From an uncultured Eubacteriales bacterium (GTDB taxonomy: Bacteria > Bacillota > Clostridia > Christensenellales > Aristaeellaceae): a DNA stretch of 56,740 nucleotides. Each line of letters starts with the position of its first letter. The first letter of the stretch is position 1. Positions 49,250-56,740 of the stretch are shown piece after piece. The stretch spans positions 1 to 56,740 of the forward strand of contig CACWHI010000012.1 in NCBI GenBank assembly GCA_902760595.1, given 5' to 3'. The translations under genes were made by a program, and so were the position numbers. The notes below the pieces were generated by a model. That model was not told the DNA's origin. It made no database searches and saw nothing but the letters and a program-made list of their open reading frames with translations.

Positions 49250-50671
49250 TTATTCGTTCGGTTCATCGTTTATCTGCTCCGGCTGCAGGCTGAACAGGGC
49301 TTGCTGGCCGGTGAGCGGCTGTGCGGCGCTCGGCTCGAGCGGCTCCTCCTGCGCCCGGCGCAGGTGGGTTTCGATCGTACGGGTGCGCTGGGCGGCCTTG
49401 TCCAGGCTTTCCGCCGCCTGGCGCAGGCGGTTCTGGGTGGCGTCCAGCAGCTCGTGGAAGCGCCCGAAGTCGCTGCGCAGCGTGGCGACTACCTTCCAGA
49501 CCTCGACGGAGCGTTTTTCGACCGCCAGGGTGCGGAAGCCGACCTGCAGGCTGTTGAGCAGCGCGGTCAGCGTGGTCGGGCCGGTGGGCAGGATGTGCCA
49601 GCGCGTCTGCATCTCCTGGGCGAGGCCGGGATAGCGCAGCGCCTCCGCGTACAGGCCCTCAGTGGGCAGGAACATGACCGCGAAATCTGTGGTGTGGGGC
49701 GGGACGATGTACTTGGTGCTGATGCGCTTCGCCTCCGTCATCAGCGCGTCCCGCAGCGCCTTTTCCGCCGCCTGGACGGCCTGTGCGTCGCCGGTCTCGC
49801 CGGCCTCACGCAGGTGCTCGTACGCGTCCATGGGAAATTTGGAGTCGATGGGGAGGTAGACCGGCTGCTCACCCTGCCCCGGAAGGCGCACGGCGAACTC
49901 CACGCGTTGCCCGCTGCCGGGAGATACCTCGATGTTCTCGGCATACTGGCTCGGTGCCATGAACTGGCGCAGGAGCGCGCCCAGCTGCACTTCGCCCCAG
50001 ATGCCGCGGGTCTTGACGTTGGTCAGGACGTTTTTCAGGTCTCCTACGCCGCTGGCGAGGGTGCGCATTTCGCCCAGTCCCTTGGCGACGGTCTCCAGCT
50101 GGGCGGAGACGAGACGGAAGCTCTCGGTCAGGCGCTTTTCCAGCGTCTGGTGCAGCTTTTCGTCCACCACCTGGCGCATCTCGTCCAGCTTGCGGCTGTT
50201 CTCTTCCCGCAGGGCGGTCACATTGCGGTCCAGTACGGAGCGCATGTCGGTGATCTGGGCGTTCTGCTGGGCCTGCTGCGCGGTCACCTGGGCCGTCAGC
50301 GCGTTCAGCTTCTGCTCCACCGTCTGGCTCAGGCGGCTGTCCCGGGCGTCCTGCGCCTGGGAAGCGCGCGCCATCCGCGCGTCAGCCGCGTCGAAGCGCG
50401 CCTCCTGGGATCGGTTCAGCTCATGGCTTTCCGTGGTGAGCTGCTGGCTCAGCGCCTGCCACTGTCCCACGTATTCCTCCCGGGTGACGGTCATGCGCCT
50501 GAGCTCCGTGACGGCGTCCATCATCAGCCGCTCATGCTGGTCGAAGCGGTGCTGCAGCAGGCGGTTCTGCCTGCGCTGGCCGAACAGCAGCAGGATTGCC
50601 AGGATCAGGGCGATCCCTCCCAGGATCAAGGGCAGCCATGCAATCAGGCCTTGAGAATTCTGCTCGGACAT
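49250..50671 (-). CDS. rmuC: DNA recombination protein RmuC
   Basis: A 473-residue membrane-anchored nuclease-fold protein. One N-terminal membrane segment (about 9-30), a long coiled coil (about 35-215), then the RmuC domain with TRGIWGEVQLGALLRQFM and PIDSKFPMDAYEHL, and FMPTEG-like FLPTEGLYAEALR. It limits DNA inversions at repeats in E. coli. It is encoded just downstream of recR (one-base gap), fitting a recombination operon. Confidence 0.92.
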   Translation of the reverse strand: MSEQNSQGLIAWLPLILGGIALILAILLLFGQRRQNRLLQHRFDQHERLMMDAVTELRRMTVTREEYVGQWQALSQQLTTESHELNRSQEARFDAADARMARASQAQDARDSRLSQTVEQKLNALTAQVTAQQAQQNAQITDMRSVLDRNVTALREENSRKLDEMRQVVDEKLHQTLEKRLTESFRLVSAQLETVAKGLGEMRTLASGVGDLKNVLTNVKTRGIWGEVQLGALLRQFMAPSQYAENIEVSPGSGQRVEFAVRLPGQGEQPVYLPIDSKFPMDAYEHLREAGETGDAQAVQAAEKALRDALMTEAKRISTKYIVPPHTTDFAVMFLPTEGLYAEALRYPGLAQEMQTRWHILPTGPTTLTALLNSLQVGFRTLAVEKRSVEVWKVVATLRSDFGRFHELLDATQNRLRQAAESLDKAAQRTRTIETHLRRAQEEPLEPSAAQPLTGQQALFSLQPEQINDEPNE

Positions 50672-50672
50672 G

Positions 50673-51272
50673 TCAGACCTCTCTGCGGCCTTCCAGCGCC
50701 TTGGCGAGGGTCACCTCGTCGGCGTATTCCAGGTCGCTGCCTACCGGTACGCCGTGGGCGATGCGCGTCACGCGGACGCCCAGGGGCTTGACGAGGCGCG
50801 CGATGTAGGTGGCGGTCGCCTCGCCCTCGATATCCGGGTTGGTGGCGAGAATGACCTCCTGGATCGGCTCGGACGAGAGACGCTCCAGCAGCTCGCGGAT
50901 GCGGATGTCTTCAGGCCCGACGCCGTTCATGGGGGACAGGGTGCCGCCCAGCACGTGGTACAGGCCGCGGTAGTCCCGCATGCGCTCCAGCGCGGCGACG
51001 TCCTTGGGGTCGCGCACCACGCATAGCTGGTCGTTCCTGCGTTCGGGATCTGCGCATACCGAGCAGAGCTCGCCCTCGGTGTAATTGCCGCAGCGTGCGC
51101 AGAAATGCACGGCCTTGCGGCCTTCCCACAGCGCGACGGCCAGGTCGTGCACCTGGTCCTCCGGCAGGGAGACGATATGGTATGCCAGGCGCAGCGCGCT
51201 TTTCTGCCCGATGCCGGGCAGGCGCGAAAGCTGCAGGGCGATGCGCTGGATCGGCTCTACCTGCTGGTTCAT
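50673..51272 (-). CDS. recR: Recombination protein RecR
   Basis: A 199-residue member of RecFOR repair. The helix-hairpin-helix (LSRLPGIGQKSALRLAYHI), four-cysteine zinc finger (FCARCGNYTEGELCSVC) and Toprim domain (LCVVRDPKDVAALE, NPDIEGEATATYIARL) are complete. It loads RecA on gapped DNA. The start shares a base with the ybaB stop; ybaB-recR is the standard pair. Confidence 0.95.
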   Translation of the reverse strand: MNQQVEPIQRIALQLSRLPGIGQKSALRLAYHIVSLPEDQVHDLAVALWEGRKAVHFCARCGNYTEGELCSVCADPERRNDQLCVVRDPKDVAALERMRDYRGLYHVLGGTLSPMNGVGPEDIRIRELLERLSSEPIQEVILATNPDIEGEATATYIARLVKPLGVRVTRIAHGVPVGSDLEYADEVTLAKALEGRREV

Positions 51273-51607
51273 TACAGCAGGCCGCCCATGCCGCCGGGAG
51301 CCATGCGGTTCATGGTCTCCTCACGGGTCTTTTCGCCGGTGCGGAGGGCTTCGTTGACGGCCGCCATGATCAGGTCCTGCAGCATCTCCACGTCGTCGGG
51401 ATCCACGACCTCGGGCTTGATGGTGAGACTGAGCAGCTCGCGCTTGCCGGAGACCTTGCAGGTCACCGCGCCGCCGCCGCTGCTGGCTTCATATTCCTTG
51501 CTGTCCAGCGCTTCCTGCGCTTCGGTCAGCTGCTGCTGCATTTTCTGGGCCTGGCGCATGAGCTGCTGCATGTTGCCGCCGGGGAAGCCTCCAAAGTTGT
51601 TGCGCAT
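51272..51607 (-). CDS. ybaB: YbaB/EbfC nucleoid-associated protein
   Basis: A 111-residue DNA-binding protein; the core [22 protein letters not shown] is typical and the C-terminal tail is glycine/methionine-rich ([10 protein letters not shown]). It is usually upstream of recR, as here. GGAGG precedes the ATG. Confidence 0.93.
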   Translation of the reverse strand: MRNNFGGFPGGNMQQLMRQAQKMQQQLTEAQEALDSKEYEASSGGGAVTCKVSGKRELLSLTIKPEVVDPDDVEMLQDLIMAAVNEALRTGEKTREETMNRMAPGGMGGLL

Positions 51608-51636
51608 GGGTAAATCCTCCTGTTTTATATAGATAT

Positions 51637-53451
51637 TCAGGGCTTGTATGGATAGGTGTAGCGCCCGACCAGCCAGGGCTTGCCGTCGTAGGCGCCGTAC
51701 GCGTCGCCGTATACGCGCAGCGTATCTCCGACCTGCCAGGTGTCGTTGGACATGTTGTCCAGCAGCACGAGGCGCGAGGTGGTCTCGTTGCCCGTTTCCA
51801 TCAGCGCGCGCTGGGGAGAGTCGGACAGGATCTGTGTGATGGTGCCCTTGCAGACGTAGATGGTCGTGTTGCGTACGCGGGTGGCCAGGGTGTCCAGGTA
51901 CTGCGTGTAGTTGTAAGCGTCCATGGGCCAGGCCTTGGGAGTATAGTTGCGGGCGGAGGGCACGTGGTATACGTCGAAGTTGACCACGGTGGTCTTCTTG
52001 CCCGGGTAAGACGCCTCAATGGTGATGGTGTTCGTGCCGATGCGGTTGAAGACGGCCTTGAAGGAGAAGGTGCCGGTAGAGAGGAGCTTCGAGGTGTCCA
52101 GGTCCATGTGCTCGGACAGCACGCGGATCGTGGCCTTGTTCAGGGTAGTGCCGGTCACCTCCATGGTGTTGGTGTCGCCGCTCCAGCGCTCGGAGATGGA
52201 GTCGTCCAGCTCCAGCAGGATGTCCTGCGGCTCACGGTACAGCACCATGGTCATGGTGTTCTTCCGGTAGTACTTGGTGGAGCACTCGATGACGATGTTG
52301 TTCTCGCCGATGGCCTGCACGGTGGCGTTATAGGAAAGCAGGCCGTCCTGTGAGGACACCAGGTCGGAGTAGTTTTCCCCGTTGATGGTGACGGTGCTGC
52401 CGCGCTCCACCTTGAACTGGATCTGGTACTTGGGGCGGCTGTTGACCTCCACGTACAATACGTCCGGGGAAACCAGCGTGATGGGAGACAGCGGAATGTC
52501 GATATCGAAGTGCAGCACGTCCATCAGCTTCTGCTGGCCGGAGGCCGTCTTCAGGTAGGGCGTCATCGTGACGGTATAGATCTCGTCTTCGATATCCGGC
52601 AGGTCGGCGTACCATTTGTAATCGGGCACCTCAAAGGTGGCGTAGCCGCCGATGGCGATGCCGGTGGTATGCAGCTCCTTGATATAGATCTCGCTGCCGT
52701 CCTCCGCCGGGATGCGGATGATATGCGCGGGCAGGTCGTCGTAGATCGAGGTGGAGATGAGCACGCGGTTCTGCAGCGGCTCGTTCTCCGCCCTGGAGAA
52801 GGGCGGCAGCCTGAAGTAGTACAGCCCGCCCAGAGCGACGCCTGTGACCAGTACGAGGATCAGCAGCGTCCGGATCAGCCGGAGGGGCTGGAACTGGCGG
52901 TGCTGGAACGCGCGCACGGGCTGGTCGTCGCTGTATAGGGAGCGGATCGGCTTGCCCTCATGGTTGAGGGGCGTATAGGTAGAGGTGTTTCCGGTGGGAT
53001 AGTCGTCGTAGTCGATGTGCCGGGACGGCTCCTGCTGGGGCTGATGCTCGGCAAAGCTGCTCCGGCGCTGGCGGCGGGTCGGCTGGCGAAGCTCGTCCAT
53101 ACTGTCCACGACATAGCGCCGGCGGGTGGTGGACTGCTGCACGCGGCCGGCCATCTTCGCGCTGTAGGGCAGCGTTTCCATGCCGCGCAGGCGGCGCTGC
53201 TCCTCCTGGCCGCGCAGCTTGCGCTCGCGCAGGCTCTGCATTTCCTCGGCCAGCTGGTCGCCTTCGTCCGCCGCCTTTTTATTCTCCCCGGTGTCATCGA
53301 CGTCGTAGATGATCTTTTCCCGTCCGTCTTCCCCGGCAAAGTCGCTCCGCCAGTCAGGCCTGTCCGCCTCGGTGGGCGACAGCGGCTGTCCGCAGCGGAA
53401 GCACCTGGGCAATGACGCTTGGTTCCAGGCGCCGCACTTGGGACACTTCAT
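51637..53451 (-). CDS. Zinc-ribbon membrane protein of unknown function
   Basis: A 604-residue protein. The N-terminus is a zinc ribbon (CPKCGAW at 3-9, CFRCGQPL at 17-24). Then come a charged region up to about 185, one membrane segment (about 193-213), and a large external part of beta type that looks like repeated immunoglobulin-like domains ([32 protein letters not shown]). It ends in an OB-like part ([15 protein letters not shown]). Cytoplasmic zinc ribbon plus external domain suggests an envelope sensor or scaffold; no function is known to me. It is the first gene of the ybaB-recR-rmuC block. Confidence 0.75.
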   Translation of the reverse strand: MKCPKCGAWNQASLPRCFRCGQPLSPTEADRPDWRSDFAGEDGREKIIYDVDDTGENKKAADEGDQLAEEMQSLRERKLRGQEEQRRLRGMETLPYSAKMAGRVQQSTTRRRYVVDSMDELRQPTRRQRRSSFAEHQPQQEPSRHIDYDDYPTGNTSTYTPLNHEGKPIRSLYSDDQPVRAFQHRQFQPLRLIRTLLILVLVTGVALGGLYYFRLPPFSRAENEPLQNRVLISTSIYDDLPAHIIRIPAEDGSEIYIKELHTTGIAIGGYATFEVPDYKWYADLPDIEDEIYTVTMTPYLKTASGQQKLMDVLHFDIDIPLSPITLVSPDVLYVEVNSRPKYQIQFKVERGSTVTINGENYSDLVSSQDGLLSYNATVQAIGENNIVIECSTKYYRKNTMTMVLYREPQDILLELDDSISERWSGDTNTMEVTGTTLNKATIRVLSEHMDLDTSKLLSTGTFSFKAVFNRIGTNTITIEASYPGKKTTVVNFDVYHVPSARNYTPKAWPMDAYNYTQYLDTLATRVRNTTIYVCKGTITQILSDSPQRALMETGNETTSRLVLLDNMSNDTWQVGDTLRVYGDAYGAYDGKPWLVGRYTYPYKP

Positions 53452-53596
53452 GAATACCTCCTGACGTTTCAGGTAAAAGGCCGTTATCGGCCGTTGGATC
53501 GATCACGGTGCCCGGCGCATTGTGCCAATCAATGTAAAAATGCGCGGCAGGCACCCTTCTATATTAACAAAATCGCTCAAAAACTGCAAGATTTAT

Positions 53597-53625
53597 TTGA
53601 CAGTTTTAACATCTGCGTATAAAAT
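53597..53625 (+). promoter_or_regulatory. Promoter of the degV-ridA operon
   Basis: TTGACA (53597-53602), 17 bases, TAAAAT (53620-53625), in an A/T-rich gap. Confidence 0.75.
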
Positions 53626-53664
53626 AAAGCGGTTCATCATCGAATGAAGTGGAGGTGCTGTGAC

Positions 53665-54540
53665 TTGGCGACATACCTGCTGACGGACGCGGCCTGCGAC
53701 CTGGATAAGGAGTTTGTGGACAGCCAGGAGAACTTTTACGTGTTTCCCATGAACTACTCGATCAACGGCAAGGAATACGTGTTCTCTTCCTTTGACGGTT
53801 CGCCGGCGCTCAAGGAGCTTTATGACCAGATGCGGGAAGGCGCTGTGCCGACGACGGCGCAGATCAACCTGAACGATTATATGAGCGTATTCACTAAGCT
53901 GACCGACGAAGGGCATGACGTTCTGTATATCTGCCTTTCCTCGGGACTGTCCGGGACCTATCAGACCGCGCTGCTGGCGCGCAGTATGGTCATGGAAAAG
54001 AACGCGAACGCCCAGCTTTACGTGGTGGACGGCCTGAGTGCCGCCAGCGGCCAGGGCCTGCTGGTATGGTACACGCTGGAGCAGCGCGCGCAGGGCATGG
54101 ACGCCCGTGCCCTGGCGGAATGGGTGACCGATAACCGCCAGCACATCATGCACTGGTTCACGGTGGATAAGCTGGATTATCTCTATCGCGGCGGGCGCGT
54201 GTCCCGCTCCACGGCGGTCATGGGCGATATGCTGCGCATCAAGCCGGTCATGAACGTCAATTTCGAAGGCAAGCTGATCGCGCAGGACAAGGTGGCCGGG
54301 CGCAAGCGGTCGCTGAAGGCCATGGCGGAGCGCTATGAGACCACCGCGGACCGCAGCCGCTGGAACACGGTGTTCATCGCGCACGGCGACTGCGAAGAAG
54401 ATGCGCTTTACCTTGAGGAAAAGGTGCGGGAGATCAACCCGGACGTGCAGGTCCGCCGGCAGCGCGTGGGCACCATTATCGGCGCGCACACTGGCCCGGG
54501 CATCATGACGCTGTTTTTCTGGAGCAACCAGCCCCGCTGA
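53665..54540 (+). CDS. DegV family fatty-acid-binding protein
   Basis: A 291-residue DegV protein (FakB type). It shows the family start (LTDAACDL), TTAQINLNDYM, SSGLSGTYQTA, the RGGRVSR motif and GAHTGPGIMTLFF. FakB proteins hold a fatty acid for the FakA kinase; no fakA is in the window. TTG 53665 is chosen because GGAGG lies nine bases upstream; ATG 53644 is in frame but precedes that site. Confidence 0.88.
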   Translation: MATYLLTDAACDLDKEFVDSQENFYVFPMNYSINGKEYVFSSFDGSPALKELYDQMREGAVPTTAQINLNDYMSVFTKLTDEGHDVLYICLSSGLSGTYQTALLARSMVMEKNANAQLYVVDGLSAASGQGLLVWYTLEQRAQGMDARALAEWVTDNRQHIMHWFTVDKLDYLYRGGRVSRSTAVMGDMLRIKPVMNVNFEGKLIAQDKVAGRKRSLKAMAERYETTADRSRWNTVFIAHGDCEEDALYLEEKVREINPDVQVRRQRVGTIIGAHTGPGIMTLFFWSNQPR

Positions 54541-54554
54541 CGACGGAGGACAGG

Positions 54555-54944
54555 ATGAAGACGATTCATACGGACCGGGCGCCGGCGGCGATCGGCCCCT
54601 ATTCCCAGGCGTATACCGCGAACGGCTTCCTCTTCGCTTCCGGGCAGATCCCTGTGGATCCGGCGACCGGCCGGATCGAAGCCGCGGACATCGCCGGCCA
54701 GGCGGAGCAGGCCTGCCGGAACGTACAGGCGCTGCTCAGCGCGGCCGGTATCGGCTTTGAGCGTGTGGTCAAAACGACCTGCTACCTGGCGGACATGGCG
54801 GACTTTGCCGCCTTCAACGCCGTATACGCGCGATACTTCGTCTCGCTGCCGGCCCGCTCCTGCGTGGCGGTGAAGGCACTGCCCAAGGGCGCGCTGTGCG
54901 AGATCGAGGCCATAGCTGCCATGCCGGAGGGATCGGAATCATGA
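54555..54944 (+). CDS. ridA: RidA family enamine/imine deaminase
   Basis: A 129-residue protein that removes reactive enamines formed by PLP enzymes. Motifs: APAAIGPYSQAY, ASGQIPVDPATG and PARSCVAVKALPKGA, with the key arginine in PARSC. GGAG before the ATG. It overlaps the following gene by four bases (ATGA). Confidence 0.93.
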   Translation: MKTIHTDRAPAAIGPYSQAYTANGFLFASGQIPVDPATGRIEAADIAGQAEQACRNVQALLSAAGIGFERVVKTTCYLADMADFAAFNAVYARYFVSLPARSCVAVKALPKGALCEIEAIAAMPEGSES

Positions 54945-55933
54945 GAACGACAAAATGGATCGCCCTGGGATGCGCACTGGTCCTGTTGATAGCGGCAAAC
55001 GCGCTGGCTGAGAGCCCGGTTGTGGATATGGAAGCCATCATGAGCGCCAACAGCCTGCAGAGCCTGCTGAATCGGCACAGCTCGGTCGCGCTGCTGCAGC
55101 GCATGCGGTCGGGCGAGAGCGCGGTCTGGGCCAACCGCCTGTACAGGTATTCGGCCCACCGGCAGGACGGCACTGTGCGGGAGGGAGACGCCGAGTACCT
55201 GCACACCGCCGACCATTGTCTGCTTTTGTCCTATCTCAGCTTCGAGGACGGCATCTATCCGGTGCCCTTTATCCTGTTGGATAGCGGGCTGGATGACGGC
55301 ATCCGCTATGACGTGGAAAAAGGGATCGGGACAGAGCTGCTGTACGACCCGGAGATCACCGCGAAGGAAAAGGTTCAGCGGACAGAACGGAACGACGATG
55401 GAACGCTGGACGTCACGACCTGGCTCACCGGTGAGGATTTTGAAGAGGGCTGGGGGTACGGCTATCAGGCAGGCTCCTACTGTGAGCTGGTTTATACCCT
55501 GGATGCCGAGACCCTGGAGCTTCAGTCAGACGTGGAAACGGTGCTGGACGCCCAGGGAAGGCCGCTGAGCGAGAGCCTCTACTACCAGCTGTTCGACAAG
55601 AGCAATCTCCAAAGCTCGCAGCGGGTTCTGTATGACGTACCGGTGCCCGAGGAAGCCGAGCAGATGATGACGATACTGGACGGCTATCTGAACGCCTCCG
55701 GGGATGACGCGAGAACGGTCACCTATATCCTGGACGCGGGCACACCGCGGGAAAGGGTACTCACCTCCACCGGCGCGAAGGGCTATGCCGTGATGCCGGC
55801 TGCGGGGGAATATGAGTGCGGCCTGTATCTGGACGCGGCCCTGACCGAGCCCGCCCCGCCCGACGACCTGAAGAGCGACCGCCGGTTGTATGTGAAGCTG
55901 ATCCCGCCTGAAGGAAAAGGAAACGAAGCATGA
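54941..55933 (+). CDS. Secreted protein of unknown function
   Basis: A 330-residue protein with a signal peptide (MRTTKWIALGCALVLLIAAN, cleavage near ALA-ES). The body has no repeats and no motif I recognise; strands like YCELVYTLDAETLELQSDVET suggest a lipoprotein-sorting-like beta fold, which is only an impression. It overlaps ridA and the deacetylase gene by four bases each, so the three are co-translated. Confidence 0.75.
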   Translation: MRTTKWIALGCALVLLIAANALAESPVVDMEAIMSANSLQSLLNRHSSVALLQRMRSGESAVWANRLYRYSAHRQDGTVREGDAEYLHTADHCLLLSYLSFEDGIYPVPFILLDSGLDDGIRYDVEKGIGTELLYDPEITAKEKVQRTERNDDGTLDVTTWLTGEDFEEGWGYGYQAGSYCELVYTLDAETLELQSDVETVLDAQGRPLSESLYYQLFDKSNLQSSQRVLYDVPVPEEAEQMMTILDGYLNASGDDARTVTYILDAGTPRERVLTSTGAKGYAVMPAAGEYECGLYLDAALTEPAPPDDLKSDRRLYVKLIPPEGKGNEA

Positions 55934-56637
55934 CGAAAAAAACGATTGCGCTGCTGCTGACAGCGCTGCTGCTCTGCTCTGTGAGCGCCTCCGCAGAAAC
56001 GCGGTCGCGCTGGGCACATTCCTACCGGTTCGGCAGCAGGGACGAGCCCCGCGTGGCGATCACCGTGGACGACTGGATCCATCCGGACGAGTGGCTGGCG
56101 GAGTTCCTGGCGGTGGCCGAGGAATACAACGTGAAGATGACGCTGTATCCCAGCGGCTACGCCCTTAAGGCGGAGGATCGTGAGCTGTGGCAGGCCGCTC
56201 TGGACGCCGGACATGTCATCGGCTGTCACTTCTTCCAGCACAAGCGCCTGACACAGAGCAGCCAGGCGGCTGTAAAGCGGGACCTGGAGAAATATCAGAA
56301 GGCGCTGGATGAGACCCTGGGCTATCACTATGAGTTCCTGACCGTCCGCCCGCCCTTCGGCGCCGGGCTGAGCACCGGCGGCGGAAGCACGGTCGGCCGC
56401 TGGATCCACAACGCCGGGTTCGATCACATCGTACTGTGGGATATGGACAACACCAGCAACCTGCAGAAGGCGCTGAATACCATCAAAAACGGCTCCATCA
56501 TCCTGATGCACGCCAACCACCACGATCTGGTGTTCTTCCGGAACCTGATGGAAGCGCTGAAGGACAGGAATTATGAGTATGTGACCATCAATGAGCTGCT
56601 GGGCATCACCAGCCGGTACTATTATGTGGATGAATGA
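55930..56637 (+). CDS. Polysaccharide deacetylase (NodB) family, secreted
   Basis: A 235-residue exported protein with a signal peptide (residues 1-22) and a NodB domain. Motif 1 is AITVDDWIH (both aspartates kept), motif 2 is GCHFFQHK (two metal histidines), motif 3 is RPPFGAG, motif 4 LWDMD and motif 5 ILMHANH. It should remove acetyl groups from peptidoglycan or another N-acetyl sugar polymer. It is followed by a perfect palindrome. Confidence 0.88.
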   Translation: MTKKTIALLLTALLLCSVSASAETRSRWAHSYRFGSRDEPRVAITVDDWIHPDEWLAEFLAVAEEYNVKMTLYPSGYALKAEDRELWQAALDAGHVIGCHFFQHKRLTQSSQAAVKRDLEKYQKALDETLGYHYEFLTVRPPFGAGLSTGGGSTVGRWIHNAGFDHIVLWDMDNTSNLQKALNTIKNGSIILMHANHHDLVFFRNLMEALKDRNYEYVTINELLGITSRYYYVDE

Positions 56638-56642
56638 TTTCA

Positions 56643-56675
56643 GGTGACTGTTCAGTCGTAGACTGAACAGTCACC
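56643..56675. terminator. Perfect 15-bp palindrome, probable terminator
   Basis: GGTGACTGTTCAGTC (56643-56657) is followed by GTA and its exact complement (56661-56675), six bases after the deacetylase stop. No T run follows, but a second hairpin (GGGGG..CCCCC, 56680-56698) stands next to it. Confidence 0.6.
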
Positions 56676-56740
56676 GCATGGGGGTCTTGCGCCCCCCCTA
56701 CTCCTCAATTCGGCATTGTCGCGCTACGCGCTCTGTGCCT

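Overview
The window looks like a chromosomal piece of an anaerobic, Gram-positive, spore-lineage Clostridia (Firmicutes) with high G+C. The evidence is SpoIID, PgpH, T-box control, Clostridia-type operon order (phoH-pgpH-ybeY/cdd-era), a group-B-like [FeFe] hydrogenase, and an LplB/YtcP/LplA-type sugar ABC transporter next to a GH130 phosphorylase. It resembles uncultured gut or rumen Christensenellales-type genomes, but I cannot name the genus from sequence alone.

Layout. 1-4100: end of a GH130 gene, then a promoter and a three-gene carbohydrate ABC transporter, closed by a 19-bp perfect terminator hairpin. 4100-5640 (minus): a membrane-anchored unknown protein coupled to murI. 5795-8913: mnmG and a YabN-type methylase/MazG fusion. 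8914-12657: a methionine uptake unit whose leader encodes a Met-rich 30-residue peptide followed by a terminator; it drives metQ, metN, metI and a DUF1643 gene. MetQ has its two halves in swapped order. 12694-19055: tightly packed mixed operon (PrsW, an orphan dehydrogenase C-terminal domain, TrmL, hydrogenase, small membrane protein, UDG, NfeD, LRR surface protein). 19097-21204: CBS-type pyrophosphatase and an EbsC-like deacylase. 21207-33407 (minus): housekeeping block of glnS, gltX, HPr-like protein, phoH, pgpH, a ybeY-cdd fusion, era, a C39-like protein, spoIID, rnhA and a membrane protein. 33515-36175 (minus): REC-GGDEF-EAL-GGDEF regulator.

36447-37157 is an eight-tRNA operon; a ninth tRNA (Arg-CCG) lies on the minus strand at 40287. 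Between and just after them is an accessory patch: a secreted unknown protein running into a solitary hicB, a small membrane protein plus XRE regulator under two perfect operator palindromes, a TauE-type permease, a degenerate stretch, and a BrnT/BrnA toxin-antitoxin pair.

41250-46447: a consensus promoter, a 28-residue leader peptide and an attenuator precede a heterodimeric BmrCD-type multidrug exporter, followed by rarA. 46447-46846: a MITE-like palindromic element and low-complexity repeats. 46901-48790 (minus): a T-box-controlled sodium/solute symporter. 48813-53451 (minus): phasin-like protein, rmuC, recR, ybaB and a zinc-ribbon membrane protein. 53597-56675: degV, ridA, a secreted unknown protein and a polysaccharide deacetylase.

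The most unusual signals are the circularly permuted MetQ beneath a methionine-codon attenuator, and a second, independent leader-peptide attenuator on the multidrug exporter. Both were read by eye from the sequence and need database and structure checks.
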